Assembly: GCA_963580455.1 (NCBI GenBank)
Contig: OY756962.1
Coordinates: forward strand, 23,759,001-23,823,000
Reading direction: 5' to 3'
Length of the DNA stretch: 64,000 nt
Source of the DNA: Euonymus europaeus
Taxonomy: Eukaryota; Streptophyta; Magnoliopsida; Celastrales; Celastraceae
Shown: positions 37,201 through 48,990 of the stretch, one piece after another
Layout of the letters: every line of letters starts with the position of its first letter
Numbering within the stretch: the stretch's first letter is position 1
Notes under the pieces: model-generated
The model's input: only the letters and a program-made list of their open reading frames with translations
The model's database searches: none
What the model was told of the DNA's origin: nothing
Position numbers and translations under genes: made by a program

Positions 37201-40200
37201 ATGCATCTCAAAATTCCCATTATCAAGATTGAACCCACCAGTAGAGCCACTCTCTTGCTCATGCCAGAAATCATGATCACCTTCTCCAAGGTTCATTTCC
37301 ACAGAATCATAGGTTTCATTGCCAGATTCAGTTGAATCTTCCGGATTTGATGCCATCCCTATACCAGGAAAATAATTGGTTAATTGTGATGGAACAAAAC
37401 CTTGGGAAAATTGCACATTTGTTCGCAAAGAAGATTCAATCAAGGGAATATTTGGGGGCACTAATCCACCAAAATTTCTCTGAGCATATCCCATTGAAGC
37501 TAGAATAGAAGGTGGGAGTGGAAAGGGCAAGTGACATGGTGCTGAATTCAATGGAACATGCATCTGTCCACTATAATGATGAGCTGTAGGAGATGCCATC
37601 ATGTTCACGAGATTTTGTTCTTCAAGCTGCATTTTCTGTGTCCCCAAAGCATTCACAAATTCTTCAGCCATCACACCTTGGCCCAAATCTTCATTGTAAC
37701 TAGTCGAAACACTGCTTGAATCAGCAGAAACGTCAAGGCTTTGATGAGATGAATTATGCCTCACAGACGAGGAATCAGCAGTTGGAGATCTAATGCTTTG
37801 GCTTGGAAAACTATCAGATTCAACATTCTTCCTCATGCCATGATCTGACCTAGCAAAAGCAATCTGATTTTTACTACCATGTGGAGCTCTAGCGCACCTT
37901 CCTTCAGAAGAAGCTTCACCGTAAGTGTCGGTAAGCTCAGGACTAGAATGTGTCCTTGCAAAACCAAAAAGATATCTTCCCTGAATGCCACTAACCAAAT
38001 TGTCAGGTCTACAACTCCGTTGACCTTTACCAGCATGCACATCCTGATTAGAACCAATGTCCCGCGTAGACTGTTCAGAGGTCCTAGCATTATATGAGTT
38101 CCCATTAATTAGGCTTTGGGAGGGTGCATGTTGTTTTCCATCACCATGACTTTCACGTGTTGAAGATGTGTCACACTTTTTACTCTTTAAATTGTTCTTC
38201 AGATTCTCTGTTTCACTAAGGTGGTCAGCATTTGACTGTCTAGAGCGCCACAAATCATTCCTCGCAGCATCAAGACCATGACCACTACCGTGCCTGTCCC
38301 ATGTGTTCATAAAGAACTGATTTACTTCATAGTATAGATCTTCTTTGGGGCAATCAAGTAACCTTGCCAGCTTTTTAGCCCCAAATGCAAATGCACTGCG
38401 TATCCTGAAGAAGTTACCTGCAAGAATGCATGTTATATATGAAAATAAGAAACCAGGCAAATAAACACTACATAGGCATATTAAATTCAAAGTTACAAAG
38501 AAGGATTTGGCACATTTAAAGGGGTGATATAAAACTCCAATCAGATTTTTGTTTGCATGCCTTCTCTGTAAAGTGTCTGTCGATCTTCATCCAAAATATG
38601 CAAAAGCAAACATATAAAAAGCATAATTAAGTCGATCTTTCCTATTCCATCTGAATCAACTTCTTTCAATTTCACTATTGCTCTGATGGAAGTCAATACC
38701 ACCTTTGTAACTTTGATTGCTAAGAAAATAGGGGCTTTTGATATCACTGAGTATTGTCCAATAAGTTCGCTTGGGACCCTAGCAAATGTTCTTGCAAGGA
38801 AGCTAAGAAGGGTGCTTGGAGGAATAGTCAACAAGGCACAACATGTAAATATTGAGCACAGGGAGATTCTGGATGCTTTTGTACTAAAAATTAAATAGTT
38901 GATTTCTATTCCACGCAAATAAAGGATTTGCTATTATGTAAATTAGACAAGGAAAAGGCTTTCGATAAGTTGAAATAAAAATTTATTTTCAAGGTTTTGC
39001 AGAGGAATGGATTCAAGAAGGAAAAAGAAGGATCACATGGATTAGAAGGTGTGTCACTTCAGCCTCCTTTTCTATTTTGGTTAATGGAGCTGCCATGGAA
39101 TTCTTTCATTTCTCCAAAGGGGTCAAGCAAGGCAACCCCCTATCCTCATTTTCGGTATGGATGTATTAAGTTGTATGATAGAGAGAGCAGTGTCCCAAGG
39201 TTTCCTTAAAGGAGCAACAAATGGTAATGAAGCAGACGTAGTTACAGTGTCCAATCTATCGTATGCGGATGATAAACCCTACTTTTGCAGTGCAAGGATC
39301 GATCAAGTTACCTCAGAGCTGTTCTCTTGGGATTCACAGCAATCTCTGGACTGAGTCAATTCGGCAAAAAGTAGGATTACTCCCCTGGGTCAAATTGATA
39401 ATGTCGATATTCTTGCTAGTGTGTATCTGAATCAAAGTAATAGAGTCCATGCTCTTCTATAGTTCTCAGGTTCATTTCTTATAACTTTTCAGTTAATACC
39501 TTCATGTTGAAGGACAAGATTCTGATTCATCATTCATCAGGTCTGTCCAAGGAGGTGGGCTTCTCCCTCATCCACAATCCATTAACCTTACCAGCTCCGA
39601 CTCATTATAACATACTATTAAGTTAAACCATAATTTCCTGGGCTGTGTCAGCCTCCAAGATCCATGTTACTAAAAGCAGTTGCCATAATACATGCTCATT
39701 CATAGGGGCCAAAATAAAGAGAGAAACAAAGTGCATCTGTGCATGCCACATGATAAAATAGAAAAGTGAACGGTTTAAGATAGAAAAGTGAACGGTAAAT
39801 TGCTCCCGGTGACGGACTCCACTGAAAACATTTGTCTACAAGCTTAACCATAATTGCTCCAAACAAGCACACATTGGTATCAATAAATGTTTACAAGTCA
39901 GTACGCCACATAAAGAAATGAACATGTCATCACACAAGCTACCAAGATGATGTAAACATTTAATTTCACCTGCAACAATGACCTGAACTTGAAATGATAT
40001 AATCAACATGACAGCTGAACCAAAGTCACTTTAAAGTTCCAACTGGCCAAAATATAACTTAATTTGCCAAAATGGAAATCATGGAATAATTGCAAATAAA
40101 ATTAAGTAAACAAGTTGGAGAGATATTTCTGCATCAAGAAGCACTATACCTTTACTAACACTACGTCCAAGGTTGTTGTTTATACGCAAAGGATCTATAA

Positions 40201-43200
40201 CATTGAAATGTTTGGAAGCAAAGGGTCGCCCCTGATTTTCTTGGCCGTTAGGAAAGACAGCATATACTGCAGTACAAGCATCAAGAAATGGCTTTCTGAG
40301 TAGCAATTCTCCACCATCCTTTATGGGGGTTTCCGCTGTGAAACATCAAAAGTGTGGGTTAAAAACCAAAAAAAAAAAAAAAAAACAAAGCACACACACC
40401 ACACTTCAGAACTGACAAGAAACCAGGGCTACTTTAAATGAAGATCACTGTAAGACAAAAACATGTCCACCTGTTACATCTGGAAGAGAACTAATGGGTA
40501 CAGGACCCCTGAGGCTCACACAAAAATTATCCCAGTCAAACTTACTAAAGAACTCAAGAAAATGGTAGAGAACCTGTACAATCGCAGAGAACAAAGATTC
40601 AGATGGATGAACAGAGCATTCAACAATAATAAAGAGCCAAGTAACATAAACCACCTCGAGGGGTCCCGCAAAAGAATTGTTGAAAACATGAAAAATATAG
40701 AGAACCAAAGTCTCCAATGCGTATGTTGAGATAAGTCCATGATGTGCACCCAAAATGCGACTCTCATAATAACACCAGGCTTTAATCAATATAATACTAC
40801 GCTTGAATAAATGATTTTGACTAATCAAATTATCAACCTACAGATGAAAAAAAACTAATTAGTAAAACAAGTTGGCAATATATTGCATCATCTCAAAAAG
40901 AAAGCACAAGGATTCCAAGATGAACCACGCACCTCCTCAAGGAAACAAAGTGTACACAACCCACCAAGCTGGTCAAATGATATGTCAACCACAATATTTT
41001 CCACAAGACACTTTATTATCTTCACCTGAAAGAATACGAATTAGGTCAATCTATGATCAGCAATTAAATTATGGAGCAATAGTTGCTGACATGTATTCTT
41101 TGTACGAAAGAAATTTTATATTATATCAAGTTTCATAATAAGTTCTAACATCAATAAAAGATGAGTATAAATGGGTCAAAAAAAATAAAAACACATTGCA
41201 ATGACAGAAAACATGCTCCTGATTAAATAAGTATTTGGATTTGTAATAAATACAGGCAATCCATTGCAACTTTCCATCTAGAAACTCCAACCTCAAATTG
41301 GTTGGGAAATTTAAAAATGAAAAATTCAATCAAAAGTCAACAAGTGGAACTCATAAATCCAACTATTCCCAAACCCCTCCCAACACTGGCCCACCGAACC
41401 CTCCAACCAAGCAAGGCCTTAACCCCAATAGAAACCTGAGACAGTTAACTGTTTACCCTCAAGACACCAACCAAGCCAACCAGAAGTCCCAAAACAGAGG
41501 TTGTTGCTCGCTGTCCTATGCAATCAGTACATCATGTCATTCAAAGACCAGCATGCTTCCTAAGTTAACTGTATTCATGGATAAATGGATAATTAGTTTC
41601 TGAGAAAGAAATGAACAAGAAAACTTCATGGATAATTCATTTTCAGCCACAAAGCTCTGGCTGTCTAGACTCTGTTACAACTTTAAAGATGCCACAATCT
41701 AATCAGGAGTTAATTTTTTGTTGTTTTTCTTCTCGAATCCATTCTCATTCCTATTCTGGCCAGAATGGTCAACTTTTTTATCAATGGCGTTTTTATCTCT
41801 GCCTTCTGATTACAACCATTGGGTTGTACAATTCCAATCTCGAATCTATGTGGAATTAGTAGGTACATGTATCAATCCAATGACAAAGACCTTGTTTATT
41901 TGCCCCATATTTACTAGGTTACCCTATAATATAATGCACTAGGTAAATAAAATTGCTGTAAATCAAATTTCTCATTGGGGAATCAGTCATTATGAAAATA
42001 AAATATATATCTATAAATATGTTATAATCCAATCTATTTATATTCGCTAGACTCATAGTGGTTTTTTAAGGAATAAAATGAAGCAGGCCCTTTTAACTCA
42101 TTGGTAGAGTAACGCCATGGTAAGGCATAAGTCATCAGTTCAAATCCGACAAGGGTTCCACGACACACAAGGCCCTTTTGCAATCCTATCCGCGGGCCTT
42201 TTTTCGCGTCTCAAGCTCTCATTATTTAAGGTGTAACTTCACAAGTGCTGGTTTATGAACATAGAAAAGGTACTTATCAGTAATGAAATATTAGTGAATT
42301 TTGCTAACGTATTGCATATTCAACCTAAAAGAAGCAATATGCAGATGGGCTAGCAATCATTCTACAGTGTAGACACATACTCTCATCATACAGGGTACAG
42401 GCTCAACCTCGTGCACTAAATTTTCAGTCAGAAAATAATTAAGATAAAAAAAAAATAGAATAAGTGAATGCAATGGAATCTCTAACAAAACAGTTATTAT
42501 TAAAATAAACTTACTTCTGCCTGTATGCACTGAACTTCTTTCACACGAAATTCAGCATTCTCATTCTTCTCCTCATTCTCTAGCATATCACGAACCTGGT
42601 GTGCCCATGATTCCTTCAAACTCTGATTCTCACTGAATGCACTTAAGTCAATGTCCCCATCAGGCAAATAAGTCTTCAATGGTACAGAGCCAAAAGTGAA
42701 CACCTGTTAACAATGGCAAAGAGGTAAAAAATGCTCGCACTTCTGTACCGTTGAAACAAATTAAGAAACAATAGTTTACTGAACAACCAGTTATCAGTTA
42801 GAAAGTAATACATAGGACAGAGAAAATGAAATCAATAAAAAAGTTCCAAGCCCCATTCATTCACATTTTCCCCTCAGCCTTGCTCGCATTCCAAATTAAA
42901 TGTCATCTCTCTATTCCACTATGGCTGCAAATTTTTTCCAAGTTGCTACTAGGTCAACTAGTTCTTTTGCACCTCAAGCTGAAAAAAACCACAAACTAAA
43001 AAGCTTAAGAAATAGTTTTTGTCAGATGAAACCATTAAAATAATCCTTCCTTCAAGTAGGGATGGCAACAGGGAAGGTTCGGGTAGGGTACCCCCTTAGC
43101 ATCACCCTCACCCTTATAGCTTACCCCATATCTTCACCCTCCCAATACCCTCGCGTGTTGGCGTGTATGAATGTTTTCCACCCTGCCCTCAATCTCAGGG

Positions 43201-44358
43201 TATTGGTCATACCCTTACCCTCGTCCACACCCTCAAATTACCCTCATCTATTGGGTCCTCTTATATCCACATTGGTAAATTGGTAACCTGTTTATTATCA
43301 ACCCTTTTTTAAATAAAATGATTTTTAAATGTCTGAATTTCATATGAAAATAACCTTTTTAAATCGTAACAACATCTTGACCACCTTGATTCCAATCATC
43401 ATCTCTTGGGTAATTTTTATTTATTATATTTTTGCGGGTAGAGGGTATGCAAATTTATAGGTACTCTCACCCTTAGAGGGTATGCAAGTTTACCCTACCC
43501 TCACCCACATGGGTATGAAATTTTAGTACCCTCACCCTCGCAGGTAGGGTTTGAGGGAACTGTCAGGGTAAGGGTACAATTGTCATCCCAACCTTCAAGT
43601 GCTATTCTACTATATTATCAGTTATCACTGTCTCTCAATTACAACCCTTCGGTGTATTTTCTCTTCAATGGTTGTAGCACCGATTTGTACCTTCAGTCAC
43701 CTTTTCATTCATCTTCTGTAAAGAAAAAATTGCCATACATTTCATTGCCCCCAACTTTTATATATATGTTGAAGCAATGAGGGAAAGAATATGTTAGCAT
43801 CTGAGAAAATTAACTCTTGACATTTTCTCAATTGAAATTTGACAGCTTAAGAGATTAGAAAGGTTATGGAAGCTGATAACATACTGCTTATAATGAAATA
43901 AATTTTGCAACAACACATCATAAGATGTCACAATCGTCCATGAAAAGTTCACCTGTTTCTAGTAAAAACCCAAAATGCACATTGACAATATCTTGTAGAT
44001 GCGAAGAAAGATTCATCACCTTAATTATGGTCAATGCAATTTGAAAGAAGATAACACGATTGTATATATGTAATGCAAATATGCATATGTCGAGTGATTG
44101 TGACATTGTGTAATTAACCTGGCAAGGGAAGCATTTCATAATTAGGCGCTGCACATAATCAGCAACTGCATTTCGGCGCTCCTCAGAGGGTGGGTTGGGC
44201 TGGATGCAGGCAATAAGCTCAGCAGCTCTCTCCTCAGCCTTCAACCATTGATCTGAGTCAAGCACTCGGATCACTGAAGAAGCCTCATTGGGCAATAGGC
44301 CGTTTGGCAATGGCCCATCTGATGGCTGTGGCTGTGACCACCCCTCATGTTCGCCCAT
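31210..44358 (-). CDS. PAP/OAS1-type nucleotidyltransferase-like protein with long disordered C-terminus
   Basis: Seven exons on the minus strand (44358-44119, 42703-42515, 41025-40933, 40837-40471, 40335-40150, 38417-36004, 31791-31210) join in frame to 1,356 residues. The N-terminal 430 or so residues form a poly(A)-polymerase/oligoadenylate-synthetase-like fold. The nucleotidyltransferase signature is TFGSVPLKTYLPDGDIDLSA, with the third acidic residue in VVDISFDQLGGL. A PAP/OAS1 substrate-binding helical domain follows (KAWCYYESRILGAHHGLIST, SALFASKHF-like segment). From about residue 450 the chain is low-complexity, Ser/Gly/Pro/Asn-rich and probably disordered, ending SPDQPSPPHLQR. All metal-binding acids seem kept, so catalysis is possible. 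The natural substrate of this plant family is not known to me. Introns 1, 2, 5 and 6 are large and host transposon and plastid DNA, yet the coding frame is intact. Confidence 0.88.
32521..33590 (-). mobile_element. TRIM (miniature LTR retrotransposon) in intron 6 of the nucleotidyltransferase gene
   Basis: Two direct repeats of about 175 bp (about 32521-32693 and 33409-33585) share TTTGT.TAGTACAAAGAG, CCTATATA, AATTTAGAAATAAAAGAA and AATAATATATT. Read on the minus strand, the upstream repeat ends TTTAACA and is followed by TGGTCTCAAAATAAG, a primer-binding-like site. The internal part ends in a purine tract (GAGAGGAGGTGCCA) just before the second repeat. Total length about 1.07 kb with no coding region, as in TRIM elements. 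A target duplication is not obvious. Confidence 0.6.
32988..33030. repeat. ATTTAT microsatellite
   Basis: Runs of TATATTTATATTTATATTTA lie inside the TRIM-like element. Simple-sequence repeat. Confidence 0.8.
34045..34615. mobile_element. LTR-type retroelement remnants
   Basis: A segment of about 60 bp containing AACCCAATAAGTTAA and GGACATTTC.TATCATTTAT occurs three times (about 34057, 34322 and 34533). Between copies are GTGTGGGCTAA.CATTCCGATG-type text and CTCTGATACCATGG at about 34290, the complement of a tRNA-Met primer-binding site. This fits broken pieces of short LTR elements. No coding sequence. Confidence 0.5.
38660..39480 (+). mobile_element. LINE reverse-transcriptase fragment, frameshifted
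   Basis: Within intron 5 of the nucleotidyltransferase gene and antisense to it. Recognisable L1-type reverse transcriptase pieces occur in order: NTTFVTLIAKKIGAFDITEY (38695-38755), LGTLANVLARKLRRVLGGIV, LDKEKAFDKL (about 38945-38972), a GVKQGNPLSS-like block and SNLSYADDKPYF at about 39254-39290, with the YADD active-site motif. The pieces lie in different frames, so the copy is dead. Element ends are not defined. Confidence 0.75.
41640..42200 (+). other. Probable plastid-derived DNA (NUPT) in an intron
   Basis: The tRNA-Thr(GGU) relic at 42087-42158 is of chloroplast type, so the surrounding intron sequence is probably plastid spacer DNA transferred to the nucleus. The limits are guesses. 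It lies between exons 2 and 3 of the nucleotidyltransferase-like gene. Confidence 0.45.
42087..42158 (+). tRNA. trnT-GGU: Chloroplast-type tRNA-Thr (anticodon GGU) relic
   Basis: GCCCTTTTAACTC starts the acceptor and D arms. The D stem ACTC/GAGT pairs, the anticodon loop reads ATGGTAA (anticodon GGT), and a TTCAAAT T-loop follows. This matches plastid trnT-GGU. Several stem positions no longer pair (anticodon stem ACGCC/GGCAT, T-stem, 3' acceptor strand), so it is most likely a non-functional copy. It lies antisense in a nuclear intron. Confidence 0.75.
43058..43591. mobile_element. Mutator-type MITE with 9-bp target duplication
   Basis: The 534-bp element starts AGGGATGGCAAC and ends with the inverse (reverse complement TTGGGATGACAAT). 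It is flanked by identical 9-mers CCTTCAAGT at 43049-43057 and 43592-43600. A 9-bp target duplication is the Mutator signature. The interior is rich in GGGTA/TACCC runs and has no gene. It lies in intron 1 of the nucleotidyltransferase-like gene. Confidence 0.8.
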
Positions 44359-45945
44359 GCAATCCTAAGCTTTCCTTTGCTTCTCCGTTATACTCCAACA
44401 ACAACAACAGACACCCCCCAAAACGCTTCCCAAAATACGTATGAACAACTAAATATTGATGATCTCTGAAGCGGATGAAATTTGTTTGATGAGGTCCAGG
44501 AGAAAACTGTTATCCCAAGAGGGAACTCCCCCAAGATTTTGGAGTCACAGAATGGTAAGTACTGCATCCAGAATAAACAGTTTTGGGTATTGTGAGAACA
44601 AAAGGCATAACCAGCAAAGAACCTTCAACAACAATTCTTCATTTCAGACACTAGCGAATTATGATTCGGAGAGGGAAACAAATAAAAGGATAGAAATATC
44701 ATCGAAGCTTGAAAATCTGAAGGAAAAACCTAGATGATAAAAAAAACAAGAGAACCTTTCAACGGAAGTACAAAATCGATGATGCAATGGGTCAGATAAT
44801 CACAAACTGCTTATCCCTTCCTATGAGAATGATCAAGAGTCGGCGAATCGACAGTAGTAACGAAGTAGCAAAGGAGACGATGAATTCTTAGGCCTCAAAG
44901 GGAAACGGTGAAATGGGTAAAGTCCTGTACCCACCCAACTACCCAAGGGATAAAGACTGGGATAATGACAGGTTTCCGGTAGACGAGAAGCTCAGAGCGG
45001 AGGTTTGTGCAGGCGAGACACAATGGCCTTTATGATTTTGATGCTTTGGACGATAAAAACTAAATTTATTTGGGAAGAGAGGGAAGGAGAAATGGGGGAT
45101 GAGAATCTCAATTCAACGAAAGAGGTTACACTGATTAAGTAATTATTTCCATTAATGAAATTTCTGTAATGAATTATTGCAAACGAAAATGTAGTTGGGA
45201 AAATTATAAATTAACTCTATTGATTAACACTCTATTTGGTTCGCGGTAGACAGCAGGAATGTGAATGGCAATGTGGCTTTTTAGATTTCCACCCTGTTAA
45301 CAGACGTATACTCTGTCATTCATACTTTCAAACACTCTCAATTTTTACTCTTTATGAGAGAGTATACTCTATGAAACATACTCTCATCCAAACGGACCTA
45401 TATTTAATTTGATTGATAAATAAATCATAACATGAATTATATAATTAAACATAATTCAATGTTAAAGAAAATTCTCATTCTCTCGAAGGTATTTGCAATT
45501 CCTTTGTCTAAGTTAGGAATCTCAAATTTCTCAATATCAAAAAATTTATAATTTTATTCATGTCTGATATGACTAATTAAACATGAGAATTTAAGTTGGC
45601 TACGAAATTATCAATTCTGTTCCGATCGAGAAAAGATAACCAAACATAGAGTAAAAGATTTATTCCAATAAAGACTATCAAATAGGTGTAGACGCTCGTT
45701 CAATGAGTGTGATAATCATAGCTAATTGTTCATTGAAAGCTCAAAGACTTTCGTGTGAGTTTGCTTAGACTGGGCTAAGAGCATCGCTCTCAAAGTTACT
45801 AATGGTCCCAGGGCATCTTAGTAAATGCACGTCTTATTCAAGAACATATTTTCAAATAAAATAAGTCATAGCGTTGTTATTGATCGGTGCTAAAGGTAAA
45901 GAGTAGGGTGCCATGCTAATTTTCTACGAGAGTAGGTTCTCATTG
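44359..45945. other. Upstream region of the nucleotidyltransferase gene, and a small MITE
   Basis: Immediately upstream of the minus-strand start are C/A-rich sequence and probable 5' leader exons (to about 45060). A MITE-like segment at about 45228-45402 ends in GGTCCGTTTGGATGAGAGTA (reverse complement of its right end). Its left end, CACTCTATTTGGTTCG, is only a loose match. No gene seen. Confidence 0.35.
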
Positions 45946-45949
45946 TGCC

Positions 45950-47425
45950 TGTTTGGTAGTGCTGTGAGGTGCTGTGTGGTACTGTGAGGTGCTGTGAGAT
46001 ATAAAACTGTGGTGCTGTGAGGTGAGTTTGAACGCAGTTAAGCGTTTGGCACTTCACTTTTAAAACTGCGGTGAGTTGAGTTTTAATGCTGTTTAATTTT
46101 TTTTATAATTTACAATCTTAACTTAAATATCAACTACATTAACTTTAACTTAAATATCAACTAGTTAATGCATCATTCTTTTTGGTTTTGGCAGTTGGGA
46201 CGTCCTCCTTCTCTTGGTTCTGGCCTTGCCAGGGACTACAAACTCGTGCAAGGAAGATGGGTTTTGTTGGGTTATGGTCAATTTGGGGTTTAAGCTCGGG
46301 TTTTAAACACTAGACGGTACTGCTGGAAGACAACTTCCCGAGCTTGATAAACAGTCCTCTATACTCTGACAGCCATTCCAAGCTCATATCCACTTCCTAC
46401 ATTCACAACAATAACAAACCCAAAAACCAAAAAATTCACTAAAATTAGGTACAAGTGATTCAGCACCAACACAGAAACACAAAGTTCCAATCTTTAGTGA
46501 AAAAATAAAGTGGGTCAAAAAATCACGAGGAAGGAGAAAAAAACAGTAGAAAAAATCAAAATTTGAGAACAAGCAGAAAGAAAGAAATTAACAGAGAAGC
46601 ACAAAGTTTCAATCTTTGCTAACAAAACAAATTGGGTCGAAACATATTGAGAGAAATAAAGCAACAACACAAGAAGGAAAAAAGAGAGTGAAACAAGCAA
46701 GAAAAAAGAACCATGAAGAACACTGACTGTACTCAAAAGGCACAAGCTAACAAAACAAATAGACCAAGAAAAAAGTTGTGCTTCAACAACTCAACTTCAA
46801 AGGGAAGGATAGACTGAGACAACCCATGTTTTGAGCAGAGAAAAGGTCATCAGTAGTGGGTGAAGGAAGTTGGACTGGCTGGTACTCATCGGAGACTTTC
46901 ACATTAGGGCACAACTCCATGGCCAAGAAAGGAAAGTAGCTTCTTGCGAACAAAAGTCCACAGAAAGCTAAAGAGACAGTCAGATTATAAAGAGGAAGAA
47001 AGAACTGAGAAGAAGGAAGAGAGGAGAATTCCAGAGGAGGGGAAGCGGCCGGTTAGAATCTGAAGAATTCACGGATTGAACAGGTTAGACAACACAGAGG
47101 AGACGATGAGGCAGAGAGAGGAAAAACAAATCGAATAGGTTCATACCTTTCGATCTCTGGTCGGAGGATTTGGCCGCTTCAGATCCGAACGACGAAAGAA
47201 CGACTGCTTGCGCGGAGCTGCTCTGCAGGTGGATTTGCGTTTTGTGTGAATGGCCACTGCGTTCTTCTTTTTTGAGTGGCGTCCGAAACGCAAAGCTGTG
47301 CCAAACATTTTTTACACGTTGCGTTTAATTGAAACACAAAACGTGGTATTTTAACGCAGGCCCAAACACACGCATTGTTTTTCCACAGCAGGACGGCTGT
47401 TCTTCTTAGGTTCAACCTAGCGGAT
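45950..47425. mobile_element. Possible hAT-like element carrying a gene fragment
   Basis: The left part (45950-46100) contains GTTTGGTAGTGCTGTGAGGT repeats and AAGCGTTTGGCACTTCAC. The right part (47290-47380), read from the right, gives GTGTTTGGGCCTGCGTTAAA and AATGTTTGGCACAGCTTTGC. These look like related inverted ends around the GATA gene piece. The ends are imperfect, and no exact 8-bp target duplication could be fixed. Confidence 0.4.
46270..47210 (-). pseudogene. 5' fragment of a GATA transcription-factor gene
   Basis: Minus strand. A leader exon ends at about 47153 with donor CGAAAG|GTATG. The start codon is at 46920, and the frame to 46824 encodes 32 residues ending DDLFSAQNM. A second exon from 46396 encodes EVDMSLEWLSEY, then EDCLSSSGSCLPAVPSS in another frame. 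DDLFSAQN and SLEWLS..VEDCLSS..CLPAP are N-terminal signatures of plant class-I GATA factors. The GATA zinc finger and the rest of the gene are absent. One extra base at the second-exon border and a missing 2 bp after SEY break the frame. It is therefore a dead, truncated copy, probably carried here by a transposon. GATA factors bind GATA promoter motifs in light and metabolic regulation. Confidence 0.7.
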
Positions 47426-47459
47426 TTACATCTTCTCTACTGTGATGAAATTTATTTGA

Positions 47460-47603
47460 AATTCCCATGCATATATACTATTCCGAAATTTTATGTGCAA
47501 TTTTAAATTTTGCAATAATTATTATTCACATCCACATTGTTGCGATCCCTACGATATTATGGTATTGATTGACAAGGCCGACACAAGCCCAAAGCAACCA
47601 AAG
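47460..47603 (+). repeat. Detached distal promoter segment of F-box copy 1
   Basis: Similar to the sequence just upstream of the other F-box copies (for example 53802-54012): TTTAAATTTTGCAATAATTA, TTATTCACATCC and a GCCGAC.CAAGC.CAAAGCAAC block. The homology stops at about 47603 and resumes at 49391 (GCTGAATTAA). Confidence 0.7.
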
Positions 47604-47779
47604 CTAATGCTTTGGGCACCGACTAGCTAGGATATCATGTTTTTAAAATAAAATTAGCATGCCCAAATTCAAAACATAACTCAACCAAATTCTTCTTTTC
47701 TTCTCTCCCTCAAATCTCAGGTTGCGCAAGAATTTGTGCCTCTCATCGTCTCACAGTGACCACCTACCACCGTTCATGG

Positions 47780-48990
47780 CAAGTCTCGACCAAGGAGGGC
47801 AATTTGTACATTCAAAATTCATAGATATGCTATTTGTCTTCGCTTAATCGAACATATTTGCCTCTTTATACTTTTTGAGATTCCTAAAAAAATTTCAAGG
47901 GCTAAATTTTGAATTTATGCCAGTCTGATCACTCGGTCAGATTTTACAAATTCAAGCAGGCAACCTACTTACGTGGTAGGTTGACTGCCCAGCTGTCTAT
48001 CCACATGGAAAATAAATTTTCCAAAAACAAAAAATATCCTATTTGTCCACCTGAAAATATTTCATAATAAATTAAAAATAAGATCTCATCTCCTCCGTAG
48101 CCAAAGCAAATGAGAAATCGACTTTTCACCACAACTCAAATCCTGCAATCACAGCAACACAAATTCACTTCTCCACTAAGACTAATTCCAAATGAAAACG
48201 CAAACTCGAAGATAAAACAAACACAGATCCAAAGAAAGCCATTGCAAGAACACCAAAAAATTTCTTCCAAAAAAATCCCTCCCACACAAATTTTCCTTCT
48301 GCTTCTTCGTTGGGTGGAGCTCTTTGGACTTGCCCGTCGAATTTTTACGATGCAAAGCCAAGAAAGAAGGTTAGCTGACCTTGAGGACTCTACTTGAATA
48401 ATACTATTTGTTTTTATGCTGGCAGGGAAAACTGGCTTGCAGAATATGTCTTTGATGACCGAATGATCAAGAACTGTTAAGATTGAGAGCTTGTCGTCAA
48501 CAGTGACGAGTATCAAAGTGTCAATAGTTAATTAGTTACCCTATTTGACTAAGGGTCTATCAATGAGCAATTATCAAAACCACTTGCTGCTGCTTGTTGT
48601 TCCTCTCCAAAATTGGTAAAATCGCAAGAACACTGGGGAAAGAGAGGGAACAACAGGAGAGAGAACACGAGCTAAGGTTCTTCTACATTTTCGTTATTTT
48701 TAAAAAATTTGGTTTATTTTTACTTTTTATTATTAGTTTTATTTGTAAATTCATTTTCATATGACTTTTTAAAAAAATATATTTTCAAGTGGAAATTTAT
48801 TTTCTTGTGGACCAATCACGTCAGGATTAAATTGTCAGATAGATAGGTTATCTGTTCGGATTTGCAAAACTTTGACCGAATGATCAGATTTACACAAATT
48901 CAAAATTTGGGTAATCAAATTAAAACGTTTGAATATTAGGTGATCAAAATTAAATATGGATAACTTTCGATAATTAAAAGTAGTATTGAC
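47780..48990. mobile_element. MULE-like element with long inverted repeats
   Basis: The left arm (about 47900-48025) contains ATTTTGAATTTATGCCAGTC, TGATCACTCGGTCA and AAAATAAATTTTCC. It recurs inverted at about 48780-48905 (ACCGAATGATCAGATTTACA, AAATTCAAAATTTGGGT). Total length about 1.2 kb. The interior is CDS-free apart from short unrecognised frames. It lies in the upstream region of F-box copy 1 and splits sequence that is continuous in the paralogues. Confidence 0.6.

Noticed and set aside
42087..42158. Functional nuclear tRNA-Thr
   Set aside because: Plastid-type sequence with several broken stem pairs inside an intron; kept only as a relic.
43062..43286. 74-codon plus frame
   Set aside because: Entirely inside the Mutator-type MITE, built from its TACCC-rich repeats.
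47179..47415. 78-codon minus frame
   Set aside because: Covers the right terminus of the transposon-like segment and the GATA leader; not protein-like.
48110..48516. 95- and 126-codon frames inside the MULE-like element
   Set aside because: Overlapping on opposite strands, Cys/Phe- or Lys/Gln-biased, no known domain.
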